From Bugula neritina (Eukaryota; Bryozoa; Gymnolaemata; Cheilostomatida; Bugulidae), in the NCBI GenBank assembly GCA_964035545.1, contig OZ037770.1:9450973-9514972 (forward strand): 64,000 nt of DNA, written 5' to 3'. The translations under genes and the position numbers were made by a program. The notes beneath the pieces are model-generated. The model saw only the letters and a list, made by a program, of their open reading frames with translations. It searched no databases and had not been told where the DNA came from. This document shows, piece after piece, positions 1 through 56,979 of the stretch. The number at the start of each line of letters is the position of its first letter. The first letter of the stretch is position 1.

Positions 1-404
1 ATTCAAGCATTTTTATCTGGTTTGTGATATTTTTTTAAAAAGGTAAATTTGCAGAATCCATCAAAGGTTTTAAGCATACAATTATTTGATGAGTTCAAAT
101 TCAACATTTAAAGTGTTTTCTAGGGCTGTTGTAAGCCTATGAAGTTTTATTTGGCTTTACAAAATATTCAATCAATATTCAATCGAAGTGTTGTGAAAAT
201 TTTTTTTACAAGTTTATGAAATATCAAGAAAAAATTTAAAATAATATATAGGCTCAACTCCACCCTTTTGAAAAGAAAACATTCCAAATGCAAAAAAGAT
301 TTTTTAAGACTCAAAAAAATTGCATAGTCTTGTAAATCTTGATGAAGAAAAACATAATAAATTGTCTTGTATTGTAATTGACTATAGTTTTCTTGGTTTT
401 CTAG

Positions 405-535
405 CTTGCATCTGAGTGTGAAGACTGTAAAGTCGCCTGGTTACAAGGTACATGTGTTAGTCAATGCTCTCCTGATATTACTTCTCTGACAAACAAAGTC
501 TGCAGAACTTGCTCTTCTGGAGGTCCTCAAAAAGC
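405..535 (+). CDS. Gene A exon 1 (in window): Cys-rich part
   Basis: 131 nt, phase 0 to 2, acceptor TTTTCTAG, donor GTGAGC. LASECEDCKVAWLQGTCVSQ; counterpart of Gene B exons 15 and 21. Positions 1-404 are intron with nothing else recognised. Confidence 0.85.
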
Positions 536-3500
536 GTGAGCTTATTAATACTATCCAGGATATTGTCTTTATTAAGTTATATACAATGCTTAGCTGATTT
601 ACGTTATTATAGATGACAACTTCTGAATTCAAGCACTCTCATGAATACATTAATATTGCTATAATATGATATTAAGTAAGAGTTTTGTTTAAAAAACTAT
701 TACACATAATGTATAAGCTAAAGTAACTCAATTTTTAAATAGTAAATTTCATAAAAAAACTTTAAAGCAAAGAAGCAAACATGTACAAACTGGAATTGTC
801 ATCTGATGCGAACGGTACAACAGACTGGCTCACAGAACTTCTACCAGATTGTATGAACTCCTGTCCACCAATAAACAACTATGTGCTGGAGATACACAAC
901 ACTAATGGTTTTCTTATAGATATACAATATTTAAATTCAAGTAAGATATATAATATGTTGCTGTTGTTGCAAAATTTACATAAAAGTATTATATGATACT
1001 GCTCTAACATCACATAGAGTTCCCATATTGAGGACGAGAGATAGTCATAATTATGAAAAATTATGTAGGCATATACCGCTGCAGCACAAATAAGTTTGTG
1101 GCTATCTGATATAGGAATACATACAGTATCTAATTTGAAACTATAAAAAGTATAATGATATTATATTTCTATGTGTAGACATTTATCGAAAATGGTTATG
1201 CTATTTGCTGAGTAATTGATCTATTTTCAATTGCTATGCATAAAAATAATAATTAGACATACAAGTTAATAAACAGATGATTATATATTAATATTTTTGT
1301 GTTTTATTTTAGCCCCATATTTCAAGTCTGGCAAACATTGCATTACAAGTTGTCCAAATGGATCTGTGTCAGATGAACAACTCAATTGTATACCATGTAA
1401 TGGTGTGTGTGAGAAGTCATGTGACTTTGGTTCTACAGTATACAATGAATACAACTATATGTCTCTCCAGACAGGATGTACACATATCTTGGGTCATGTG
1501 ATTCTAGACTTTGGTGATTTCAACGGTATTCCAACTTAATTTGCTGAACTATAATTATGTATATGCAGAACTTTACTATATTACTTGCATTTTGATTAGA
1601 TCACATCAGCACTACTATCTTACTTTGCATTATATTTCCCTGTTTAGACTACACGTATATCTCCATATTTTCATAATTACAACTCATCAATTACCATATT
1701 TACTATTGACTAAACCTTTTAACTAACTTCAATTGAATAAACAGGAAATGGCATTGCCATCAGCAGTTATAACGTAAAGTAGTTTATTACTGAAGTTTCA
1801 TCTATTATAGTCCTTACAAGCATCTACAGTAATCTCTTTACGGAATCTAGAATGGTTTCACATTGTGTTGTGCAATAATCTCCCATTTTGTGACTGAAGC
1901 TGCAGGCCTTTGATTTGCAAGCTGGTTTATCAGCTATTTCACTACATGGGCTGTAAAGGTCCTCCTATAAGCAGTAAACACTTTGTTATGCGCCACCACA
2001 AAATAATGATTTTCATAATAGCACCAACATTAATATAACAATTTACTCTGCAATGTGACTTTATTTAGAATGGAAACTTTGTGTTGGTTTACCCAATTTT
2101 ATCTGGTGTGAAGAGAAATTTTTAGTGAGATATGATTACAAAAGATCTTCATTACGTTGAAATAAGGTAATATTCTTTGAGTTTTCTACTTTGAAATTTT
2201 AGAGAGAGAGTTGAATAACATAACTCAAACACTCCATCAGTCGCTGAGCTCTGTTAAAGTGATATCAGGATCTCTCATTATAAAGAGTAACTTCTCTAAT
2301 GACTCAACATTTCTCAGTGATCTCTCAATGCTACAGAATCTGCAGTTTATTCTTGGAATTGGAGATTGGAGAACAGCACAGATCTGCAGTAACCCTACAG
2401 ACATACACTGTGACAGGTAGTTATCTATTCTTTGGCAACCGATTTCTTTGGCTGGAGCTGTTGAGTTTAAATTTCAGTGAGGGCAAAATTATTACAAATA
2501 CAAACTTATAAAATTACTTATATTATAATGAACCAGAATGGTGCCAAAAATGCATAACTTGCTACATGTATGTCTAGCAAACTTGCTTCAATTATGAGCA
2601 ATAAACAATGTTTTGATAAACTCAAAAACTCAGTCTGACTAAAAAAATGTTTATCATTCTCTGCTCATTTAAAAAGGATACAGATTAACCCGACAGTCAC
2701 AGTCATGTATGATATTATTCAGGTTGCATGCATTGGTTTTGGGTATCCCTACTTTGACTCAACTTACATTGGGGAATTTTCAAAGAGTTAAAAGATCTGT
2801 GTCAATAAATACTCCTAATCTGTGTCTACCATCTATGAGAAATATACTCTTTGCTTTGAATGTTTCTTCTAACAACAACAGTATAACCAACTACACTTGC
2901 TCTCCATCAGGTTAGTTGTATGCTAGTATAGTCATAAACTATCCAGATTGTTAATATCTATTTGAACACTTGAAGCCATTTGCCTGGTGCAGTGCATTTG
3001 AATTTCACCTCAAAAATCCTATTTATATTTCATGCTATGTCAGCACTCAACCTAATAATATATTTTCTGTTATTTACATGCATAGTGTATTTTTACAGCT
3101 GGAGTTTCTTGCCACAGTGGATGTGCTATTGACTGTATTGGAACTAGCAATACTCAGTGTTTACCATGTCCACCTGGATCTCCTCCAGACTGTAGAAAAT
3201 GTAAGAACTATGAGTTGACTAATGGAACTACCAGCAGTTGTGGATCATGTCATGATGAATGTCTTGGGAAGTGCAGTGGACCAGTAAGTGATCTTATTCA
3301 GTTAATTTTTAGTACAACTGAGTTTCAACTTTGCATGCTAAATCCTCACACAAATTTATCTATATTAACATTGTCTAGGTTGTTCAATAGATCCCTTCTA
3401 TTTTTAGGCAATTATTTTAGCTGCTGTAGATATGCATAAAGAGTAAACTGAGAGGCTGGTATATGTTATTAGGTCAACTTAATTCTATTAATTTTTAACA

Positions 3501-6500
3501 AAAATGCCTAATCCAACTTGTAGTGTACTTTATAATCAAAGCAGTAAAATACTGTATAAACTTTGGTGCAAAATTAACGAGAATTTTGAAAACTCACAAT
3601 AAGATAATCTTCTTTTAGAGAAAGTTTGTCAGAACTTTTAATGCAGGATAAAATCACAATAACAATAATAAAAGTTGAAACTCTGCTGGTGTCACAAAAG
3701 AAGGAATTTCTACCATACACAGAAAATTTCCTAGTGCCACTTATTATAGCATGAAATTTAACTATATATGAGTTGTTTTATTTCAGATTTGAAAATTTGA
3801 TAGCTGCATGTATTTTCATAGCTGTCCTTTATTGTCAATGAGCATGAATCCTAACGAGATGTCGACATACAATTATCTTAACGATAGAAATCATTGTTTT
3901 TCATGGATCTTTCATTTGTTTATCAGCTTGACACTGAGTGTGAGGAATGTAAAAACTATTGGTTGAGAGGTCAGTGTGTAAACCAATGTCCTCAAAACAC
4001 AACTGCTTCTCAAACAAGCAAAATCTGTGTAACTTGTTCATCAAGTGGAAGTCAAGTAATGTGAGCTTATATAAGCATTTAGTTTTTCATCATTATAGTA
4101 ATGTTTAGGTTTTACATAAACAACTTAAACATGATAGTTTATTGTTTATTGCTCTATTTTCTTGCAGTAATACATTTTCATCAGACTAAATATTTGCACT
4201 CACGAGTTGAGGATTACATAAATTATTTTAATTGACCAATTTAAAGAAATGGTTTTGTAGTTTAATAGACTAAAAAAGAAAACATGTTTACCCATGCCCA
4301 CACACGGAAACCATGTTGAATTTGCAGCAATGACTTAATTTTAACAGAAATGGTCATTTTTAGAACCTTATCGTTGTAGGATTAAAGAAAAGATGTACAA
4401 GTTACAATTGTCATACTATGGAAAAGGCACGCTGGACTGGTTTACACAGTTTCTACCTGGTTGTACAAACTTATGTCAAACGATAAACAATTATGTGCTG
4501 GAGATATACAACTCCACTGGTTCTCTGATAGCTATGGAACGCATTGACTCAAGTAAGAGTTGTTATATATATAATATTTTTAATCATCACATATATGGCA
4601 CTCTTATTGCGAGTAAACTATAAAAATGCTCATAATTATAAAAAATTCATGTAGGCATACCTAAATGCTGCAAGAATAAAGTTGTTCAGTTCTGTGAAAG
4701 CGTGTCAAATTGATAAAAAATTCCAATGCATTTTTTAACAAAATTCACTTAGGTTTCTATGTAATTTCACACAAACACTATTCATTTTTTGCCAAAATGC
4801 ACATGTGCAAAGAAAAATAAATGAATATCTAAAAACAATTTCACTCAAATCACTTAAATTGTGAATCTGTTCTATCTCTTCCAGTTCCTAGTATAATTAA
4901 CAAAAATATGTGATGCAATCAATATTATCAATATACTAATAAGCATAATAGTTTATTAGCAATGATGAACATAATGGCAATGATAACACCAAAAGTGCTA
5001 TTATTTTACCAGCATAAAAAGTAATTTTAAAAGAGTAATTAAGTGTGTGAGAAGCTTTGTTTTTCTACCAATCTTCTTTTTTTGCACTAAAATTACGATT
5101 AGAACAATATATTTCTTTCGAGCATTGTTTTACAGATAACAATAGTGTGGATCTGAAATACCTGATAGATGAATCTGCTGTGTACAGTTTTGTGCTGTTG
5201 TTGAATTCTAGTAAAACCGATCTTTTGGCAACATGTCTTCAAGACATGTTTTTCAACTTTACAGGTATACTTTGCAATGCTTACACTCTATAGTTTACAT
5301 GTCAACAATGTGGTCTAAAAGTTTTAATAAATGCAATATGTATTTATGAGATTGTCATTTCATGTTTGATTTTTTAAAAATGATGTTTTTGATTTTATTA
5401 ACATAAAAATTGTGTTGCCTAAATATTTTTATTATTATAATTGTCTTTGTATGCGAAATGCTAATCTCTAAAAGTCTTGCAAAAAATTATGAGTGTTTGA
5501 TAGTAAATTTAGGTTTACTTCTTGTAGACAAGCTTATTTTTAGAGCCACTTAGGTTATAGCTAGATCTACATGCAGTGCAATTTTGCATATAGGCAAACG
5601 TGTCTGCATGCACTAGAAATGGGCTAGAACAAAATTTTTTGCTGCACAGCAATATATTATTAATATTTTAAAATTATCATTATTCAATATTGTTTATTGA
5701 ACACAAAGAAAAATGATTATATCCAAATGTATAATTTGCTACTATTTGTCATGTATAATGAATAGTTTTATTTCAAAATTATAAAATAACCCGGCTGCTT
5801 CCATCAATTTGCAATTAATTGAAATAAAAATATAAAATTTGACTTGCTAAAATTATTCAGTGAATTTAATCACTATTACACACGAGAAAGTTTTTACGTG
5901 CTTTTTAGCCTGCTAACTATAAGCATGCACACTTTGGCTAGCAGTCTGTGCAGAAATCTGCTACCTAGTCCTTGTCCTGAGCCTTAGTAAAAAGCAAATA
6001 TAATTATGGAAATTCTGTCTAAGCACATATAAACCAACCAGCTAATGTTTTAAGCAAATTATGTACTGCTTCTTAACAAGTTAATAAACACCAAGATTCA
6101 TGATACCCATGGTTTGAAATATTCAAAAATTTGTTTTTTTTGACAAAATATGTTCTGTAAAACTTTTATCCAGATAAATTTGTTTAAATATTTTTTCCAA
6201 GGCTAGCTTTGCAATGATCATTCTAATATATTAGCTCAAATTAAGTAAGTAAGTTAAGGCATGTATCATAATATTATAAAAGCCATAGAATCATAGCTGA
6301 GTACAATAACTAACCCTGATATTGTATTATCATGTACTTTAATTATCAGTCAACCAAAAATGAAAGTACACATTCAGTCATCTACTCAACCAAATACGAT
6401 ATTAACTACTAAAAAAGTTGCACAAGCAGTGTTTCTATATCAAATTACAATTTCAAAAGTTTGTAAACTAGTCAATCAAGGCATACATTATTTACTACAG

Positions 6501-7700
6501 GTCAATCATCAACGCCCTTAGCAATATCGAAGAACACAAATGAGAGGTTTGGCAGAAAGAAAGAGGTCACTGGAAATACTGACATTATTAGTTCTAAAAA
6601 CAACAGTAGATTGTTTAGAACTGCACTAGTACTGAGCTTGTTGGTTGCTTTTGCTGTGCTGGTGAGAATTCTAGCGTTATATTGTAAACTTTGTAGCCTA
6701 TAGTGAAATAGTGAAATAGTGAAATAGTGAAATAGTGAAATAGTGAAATAGTGAAATAGTGAAATAGTGAAATAGTGAAATAGTGAAATAGTGAAATAGT
6801 GAAATAGTGAAATAGTGAAATAGTGAAATAGTGAAATAGTGAAATAGTGAAATAGTGAAATAGTGAAATAGTGAAATAGTGAAATAGTGAAATAGTGAAA
6901 TGGTGAGATGATGAAATAGTTTTTGAGACAAAACTGAAGTCTCACATTAGGATTTTCACCGTTTTTTTTAAAGTAAAACCTTTCTTTATAATTTGATCTC
7001 TGTTAGAAATAGTGTTATTAAAGTAAATTTTCTTATATAAACAAACAAAAAAATGTTGTGGTGATTTTAGATTGGAATATCAACAATGGGCTATATACAG
7101 TTTGGTAGAAGTAAAGTTATACCAATAAGAAGTTCTGCAGTAAGACATGTTTCTAGAGTAAAGATACACACAGTTAGTTTAACTGAGACCGATGTGCCTA
7201 CAATATTTGATACCAGAAGTGCAGACACTCCACAGGATATTGAAGAGCCTGCAGACACTGAAATACCAGACATAGCAACAGTCAAAACTGACCCTAAAGA
7301 TGACAAAGATGAAGAATCTTCAATCAAGAAAAAAATTGAACCAGTAAATGATTCTACGACTTTAGACCAGCCCAAAGCAAAACAAGATGATGTTGAGAGA
7401 AAGAAAATTCATTTTAAAACTAAAGATAAAAAAGCATTAAAAAGTTCTTCAAAGAAGTTTAATGCAATAGCTAAGGCACAGAAGAAAAAGGATTCTAGCA
7501 AAAGCGCTCAAATAACAAAATCAAAGTCTATACCCAAAAAGACAGCCTCAACAAAAACTATAACACCTAGTAAGAGTGGGTTCTCAAGCAAACCAAGAAA
7601 TATAAAAGAAAAAGTTAAAGAAAATAAAGCAAATATTAACAAAATAAATAAAAAAAAGTTTCTAAAAAAGATTACAGCCATACGTCCCCTCAGTCAATAG
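405..7700 (+). CDS. Gene A: 3' part of a second kinase-less ErbB-like receptor
   Basis: Whole-gene entry, partial at the 5' side; upstream exons lie outside the window. Eleven exons with consistent phases total 2331 nt (776 codons plus stop). Order: Cys-rich (exons 1-2), L domain (3-5), Cys-rich (6-8), juxtamembrane (9), TM (10), Lys-rich tail (11). This equals exons 21-31 of Gene B exon for exon, with identical lengths in exons 1-8 and the same codon insertion in exon 7. Gene A and Gene B are therefore tail-to-tail paralogues separated by 1.6 kb. No kinase domain. Role inferred, not shown: cell-surface ligand binding without kinase signalling. The tail sequences have diverged strongly while the ectodomains have not, which suggests purifying selection or gene conversion on the ectodomain. 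Confidence 0.85.
768..940 (+). CDS. Gene A exon 2: Cys-rich part
   Basis: 173 nt, phase 2 to 1. Reads through KEANMYKLELS; NGTTDWLTELLPDCMNSCPP. The ATG at 781 is an internal Met, not a gene start. Confidence 0.85.
1313..1525 (+). CDS. Gene A exon 3: Cys-rich end and L-domain start
   Basis: 213 nt, phase 1 to 1. CITSCPNGSVSDEQLNCIPC, CNGVCEKSCDFGSTVYNEY and CTHILGHVILDFGD. Confidence 0.9.
2203..2416 (+). CDS. Gene A exon 4: L domain, middle
   Basis: 214 nt, phase 1 to 2. LSSVKVISGSLIIKS, LQNLQFILGIGDW and CSNPTDIHCDR. Confidence 0.9.
2723..2910 (+). CDS. Gene A exon 5: L domain, end
   Basis: 188 nt, phase 2 to 1. IPTLTQLTLGNFQRVKRSVS and NTPNLCLPS. Confidence 0.9.
3099..3283 (+). CDS. Gene A exon 6: last Cys-rich region, first part
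   Basis: 185 nt, phase 1 to 0. CHSGCAIDCIGTSNTQCLPC and CGSCHDECLGKCSGP, donor GTAAGT. Confidence 0.9.
3927..4060 (+). CDS. Gene A exon 7: last Cys-rich region, second part
   Basis: 134 nt, phase 0 to 2, acceptor TTTATCAG. LDTECEECKNYWLRGQCVNQ; carries the extra codon shared with Gene B exon 27. Confidence 0.85.
4380..4552 (+). CDS. Gene A exon 8: last Cys-rich region, third part
   Basis: 173 nt, phase 2 to 1, acceptor TTGTAG. GTLDWFTQFLPGCTNLCQT and NNYVLEIYNSTG. Confidence 0.85.
5136..5264 (+). CDS. Gene A exon 9: juxtamembrane segment
   Basis: 129 nt, phase 1 to 1. NSVDLKYLIDESAVYSFVLL and KTDLLATCLQ; one codon longer than Gene B exon 29. The following intron (5265-6500) shows no gene. 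Confidence 0.85.
6501..6661 (+). CDS. Gene A exon 10: transmembrane exon
   Basis: 161 nt, phase 1 to 0, acceptor CTACAG, donor GTGAGA. Polar stalk, a basic stretch (ERFGRKKEV), then LFRTALVLSLLVAFAVL, continued by exon 11 (IGISTMGY). Too short for the six-frame threshold, but phase and position fit. Confidence 0.8.
6700..6908 (+). repeat. 8-bp minisatellite (GAAATAGT)n
   Basis: About 25 almost perfect GAAATAGT units starting 40 nt after the donor of Gene A exon 10, in its last intron. On the minus strand this makes a long artificial open frame (FHYFTISL repeats), which is not a gene. Confidence 0.95.
7071..7700 (+). CDS. Gene A exon 11: basic cytoplasmic tail and stop
   Basis: 630 nt. IGISTMGYIQFGRSK at the membrane edge parallels VGISTLGYIRF of Gene B exon 31. 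Then an acidic patch (KTDPKDDKDEES) and a long Lys/Ser-rich region ending KKKFLKKITAIRPLSQ. No catalytic motif. The Met at 7086 is internal. Confidence 0.8.
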   Translation: MGISTMGYIQFGRSKVIPIRSSAVRHVSRVKIHTVSLTETDVPTIFDTRSADTPQDIEEPADTEIPDIATVKTDPKDDKDEESSIKKKIEPVNDSTTLDQPKAKQDDVERKKIHFKTKDKKALKSSSKKFNAIAKAQKKKDSSKSAQITKSKSIPKKTASTKTITPSKSGFSSKPRNIKEKVKENKANINKINKKKFLKKITAIRPLSQ

Positions 7701-9321
7701 TTTTATTGCCCCATTGCTAATCTAGACTGAATTGTACTCAATGTGTTGTATGTGATGCAATGTGATGTACTGAATATTTTTGAAGCTAGAGATAAAATTT
7801 AAAAAGCATGCTGCATATATCTCTTTTCTGTATTGAAGAGCCTTTTTAATATGTTCATAAGCCTACTTATTGCTTTTTAGATTCCAAACTTGTCATTTTT
7901 GCACAAAAACCCTATTGGCAACGTACACCCCATAATTGCTTAAGCCACCATTAAATTGCTTAATTATTACGGTAGTGTGTTTTTACAAAACTGAAATTTT
8001 AGAGTTATAAAATATATGCATATTGTAACCTTTTTAACGTCTTTTTGGTAATGTGTTGAAACAATTAGCGCAAATGTGTTATGGTCTATGCATTTATTTT
8101 ATTAAAATGTGTATTTCTTTTTCGGTTTGCACGCTTGATTAAATATGGTACGTAGAGCTGTGTCTGCCATTATAACAAACTAAAGAAAATCATATGTGAT
8201 GACCTATGATTCAGTTGATGGGCTGATCATTTGTAGCTATACTAAACCAATTCTATATAATACTAGAATCATGAAACTGAGAATACTATGTTTCTTGTTG
8301 GATATTACTGAGCATTTATCAAGCAGCATAACTTAGATTGTTTATTAGGTTTGTTATAAAGCTACATGTTAAAACACACATTGAAACAGAGTGTAGTTAA
8401 GACATAGCATTCTAGTCTGATTATATGTTTTGCAATTTCATAGCTTTTCATAGTTTTGTAGCTTATATTACAACTGTTCATGAACCACATCTAAAATATA
8501 TGCCAAGAAAAGACTTCAATGTTTGCCTTTTGAAAGCTTCTATTATAGCTACTCACTATCTTGATGTCTAAATGTTTGTGACTTATTTGTCGTGATGGTT
8601 TGTATAAACTTGCAAGTAATAATAACTTAAGATGTAAAATAAAATATGCTGGTTTAATGCATGGGTTAAGAATACTCTACCGTATAATATAATATAATAT
8701 AATATAATATAATATAATATAAAATAATACAATATAATATAATATAATATAATATACTATAATATAATATAATATAATATAATATAACATAATATAATTT
8801 AATATAATATAATGTAGCTATAATATGCGGAACAACCTTAAAATATGAACAGCTATCATGTATGACAATTAATAGTTTTGCTTCAATAATGGTAAAAGAT
8901 CGTAATTTGTAACATCATATCAATTGTTAAAACAATACAATAATAAAGACACATATACATGTATAACTTATTAGAATTGATACAGCATGGCAGTAGTTAT
9001 ATAAACAGTAATACAAAGCATGCAACATATTGTCATATATCTCAAAATATGCAACAGAAAGCTGATGTCTCTGGTGAAAATGATCTACAATAACATAAAT
9101 CAGTTGCATTACATACATGATACTGACTCAAGCATAGCCAAATCCACCAGCCTTCCTGATTTCTCTGTTATTGTAAGATACTGATTGTTTTTACTAGAAC
9201 TTACGTTTTTGGTATTGTGAGTACATGAAGTTTGGGAATGCAGAAAACTGACAGGGAAAACATAATTAGATTGTTGAAAATTTGGTTATGCAGTTACATA
9301 TAAAAGATATGATCCGCTCCC
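7701..9321. other. Convergent intergenic region between Genes A and B
   Basis: 1.6 kb between the two stop codons. Apart from the AATAT microsatellite no gene, RNA or element was recognised. Confidence 0.7.
8682..8818 (+). repeat. (AATAT)n microsatellite
   Basis: About 137 bp of TAATA/AATAT units with a few substitutions, in the region between the 3' ends of Genes A and B. Confidence 0.95.
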
Positions 9322-54387
<45,066 letters not shown>

Positions 54388-55082
54388 CACTGAGTTGAAA
54401 ACAACGTGGTTATGAGCATTTAACTATAAGCATTAAAACCAACAGTCAACAAATGTAGGATTTGCCTCAAGTACAACAATGGTATTATTTTGAGCTTGTT
54501 TACATAATGAGGATATGAAATTACTGAGTTGAAAATCAATTTAGTTAACTTTATTTAAAGCATTAAAATTTAAAGCCAATAATGATATTTGATACTAAGT
54601 TGCATTTCTTTTGATTTCATTGTAAAGTCCATGTGCACAGGTGTCTAACTGAAGTCATTTATATAGGCGTATAACCTAAGTCTTGCATTGTTGTTTAATT
54701 GAAGCTATATTATAGTATATAGTATATAGGTATAATAATATATATGACTCATAAAAGCCGCTGCTCTATAACAATTTATAATTGAAGCAGCATATCAATA
54801 AGTTGCTTAATCATTTTAAAATATATAATAATATAAAACGCCCGCCAGCTACTTTATAGTCACCTTCTCTGTGAAAAAAACTTCTAATAAAAAGGTTTTT
54901 TTGTTAAACTGGGCTAAGGACTTATTTAGATGAGGCACAAGAGCAATTATGACTGGATGCTCTTCCTAACATCACCGATGACCTTTGTTCATGTTATACT
55001 TTTCTTTCAAAACTGTTACACACATGAGCTAAATGCACTCATTTTAAAAAAATTGGAACTTTTATAATTTTGAATTTTAAAG
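54388..55082. other. Region upstream of Gene B
   Basis: 695 bp between the Gene B start codon and the first Gene C exon. Must hold or adjoin the Gene B promoter; no core promoter motif stands out. Contains a family 1 SINE fragment at 54905-55000. Confidence 0.5.
54905..55000 (-). mobile_element. tRNA-derived SINE, family 1, fragment
   Basis: Complement carries GGAAGAGCATCCAGTCATAA and TTGCTCTTGTGCCTCAT, matching the bodies at 10328 and 40308. Head not preserved. Confidence 0.65.
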
Positions 55083-55255
55083 GAAAAAATAAAACATGTA
55101 CAGATTACAATTATCAACCTATGCTAACGGTACGACAGACTGGCTCACAGAACTTCTACCAGACTGTATGAACTCCTGTCCATCAATAAACAACTATGTG
55201 CTGGAGATTCACAACACTAATGGCTCTCTCATAGCTATACAATATTTAAATTCAA
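55083..55255 (+). pseudogene. Gene C exon 1: Cys-rich cassette exon with in-frame stop
   Basis: 173 nt between TTAAAG acceptor and GTAAGA donor, the standard cassette length. Reads TAA at 55090-55092, just before the conserved Met at 55096 (MYRLQLSTYANGTTDWLTEL). Every other copy reads through here. No partner exon is seen on its left. Either a dead fragment or, less likely, a new start. Confidence 0.7.
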
Positions 55256-55420
55256 GTAAGATATATATAATATGGTGCTGTTGTTGCAAGATCTATATAA
55301 ATTGAATAATTTAATGCTAAACAATATATAAGTTTTTATTTATGTTTTGCTCAAGTAAAATAAGTAAGTTGCTTGTTAAAAAAATAATAATTGAACTGTA
55401 CAGTATTACAATTCAGTGTC

Positions 55421-55886
55421 ATCCCACTTAGACAATTCCCAATTAAAGGTTTCCTATATGGATGCTTCTCACTTTGACGATTTTTATAGATTTTAGTGAG
55501 ATATATGTATTTTATGTTATTATTTAGCACATAATAGAAAGCAAAGAAGCCACCAGAAAGCTACTTACAGTAACAATGCTTCTATAAAAAGCCATCTTGC
55601 ACAAACCTTTAATTTAAAGGTAAAATATAGACAAAATATAATAAGAAAAAGTTGTAATATAGCAGTGTGTGATATACCAAATAATGCATTTGTGAATTGA
55701 TTTTGTTAGTCTGTTATTTTGAATAAAATAAACTGTAGCTAAAGTAGTATTGAGTTAAAGCAAATAGCTTATTTTACGTTCAGCAATAAACGCAACAGTT
55801 ATGTTTGTATATTACTATATATATTGTACCAAAATATTAAAATGTCCAAGTGGGAAACGTCTAAGTGGGAATCGTCTAAGTGGGAT
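55421..55886. mobile_element. MITE-like element with 21-bp TIRs
   Basis: ATCCCACTTAGACAATTCCCA at 55421-55441 is matched at 20 of 21 positions by the complement of 55866-55886. 466 bp long, AT-rich, non-coding, in the intron between the two Gene C exons. The right end carries a second partial copy of the terminal unit (about 55843-55865). Confidence 0.6.
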
Positions 55887-56070
55887 AAAACCTTATAAAT
55901 GCAAGTAAGAAATAGTAAACCATCACACTGTTATGTGCAGGACCAAAAGCATAGAAAATAAATATAAAAAGTAGAAAATCAAAATTTGTTTAAATGCCAT
56001 GCTTGAAATATTTGAAAACTTGGTTTCTAAATACAGCGAATCAGTGTTTTTTATTTATGTCTTATTTCAG

Positions 56071-56283
56071 CTCCATATTTCAAATCTTATAATCTGTGCC
56101 TGGAGAGTTGTTTAAATGGATCTGTGTCGGATGAACAACTTAATTGTATAAAATGTGATGGTGTATGTGAGAAGTCATGTGACTTTGGTTCTACAGTATA
56201 CAATGAATACAACTATATGTCTTTCCAGACAGGATGTACACATATCCTGGGTCATGTGACTCTAGACTTAGGTGATTTTGATG
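56071..56283 (+). CDS. Gene C exon 2: Cys-rich end and L-domain start
   Basis: 213 nt, acceptor TATTTCAG, donor GTATGT, phase 1 to 1, unbroken. CLNGSVSDEQLNCIKC and CDGVCEKSCDFGSTVYNEY; loses the first Cys pair spacing seen in the other copies (YNLCLESCLNG). The next cassette exon would be past 56284, where a BEL element and gypsy element 4 fill the rest of the window. Confidence 0.75.
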
Positions 56284-56349
56284 GTATGTCAACCTAAAAA
56301 TAGGTACAATCTACTCATACTTGTAAATGACAAAACTGTAATATATATT

Positions 56350-56423
56350 TGTAGCGTCGCCACTAACTATAGATGAGTTGTACTGGTGTTGGCTTTCGTA
56401 ACTTTATTTTTACGTATTCCAAC
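56350..56423 (-). repeat. BEL element 3' LTR remnant
   Basis: 74 bp matching the high-side LTR with four or five differences; directly adjoins coding sequence. Confidence 0.8.
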
Positions 56424-56958
56424 GACACATTTCTTGCAGTATGTTTTTTCCAATCAGTACAAAAGGAGCCAGAAAACCAAAGGGGTCAAATACAGAGGCG
56501 ATAGTTGACAGAATTCCTCTTCTGGTTACTGGCATAACAGGCAGGGTTACCTGAAACTGAAAGCAATGACTTTCCAGGCACCATTCTACTCCTAGCGCCC
56601 GTTCTACTAGTAAGGCTTCTTTTGTAAAATTCAGCTCTTGAGCAGCCTTTGCTAGTTCTGACCGTGGGATGTGTTTCATCACTTCTTTATCATTGCTGAC
56701 AACCTTGTGTAGTCAAATGTTCGCTTTAGAACAGATTCGCTGTGCTTCTTTAATAATGGCAATAGCCTCTTCTGATGTGGGAACACTCAGGATGCCATCG
56801 TCGACGTAAAAGTTCTCTCTTATGAAATTTGCAGCTCTGAGACTGATTCGACAATTCGGTTCTACATGATCCTTTGCCGCCTGGCGTAGACCGAAAGCTG
56901 CGCACCCTGGGCTGCTTGTTGCACCAAAAAAATGCACTGTCATCCGGTATTCTCTCAC
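56410..56958 (-). pseudogene. BEL element RT palm and thumb fragments
   Basis: VHFFGATSSPGCAAFGLRQA and the catalytic NFYVDDGI, then a TGA at 56713-56715 where the family has Arg, then TLPVMPVTRRGILSTIASVF and DPFGFLAPFVL. The fragment is cut by the LTR remnant at 56423. Confidence 0.85.
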
Positions 56959-56979
56959 TGTGGTCAGAGCCTCATCTTC

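Noticed and set aside
2455-2500. SINE head near TTCAGTGAGGGCAAAATTAT
   Set aside because: Only one short block resembles the SINE 3' head boundary; no A box, too little to call.
6502-6945. Minus-strand ORFs of FHYFTISL repeats
   Set aside because: Pure translation of the GAAATAGT minisatellite in a Gene A intron; frames stay open because the 8-bp unit avoids stops on that strand.
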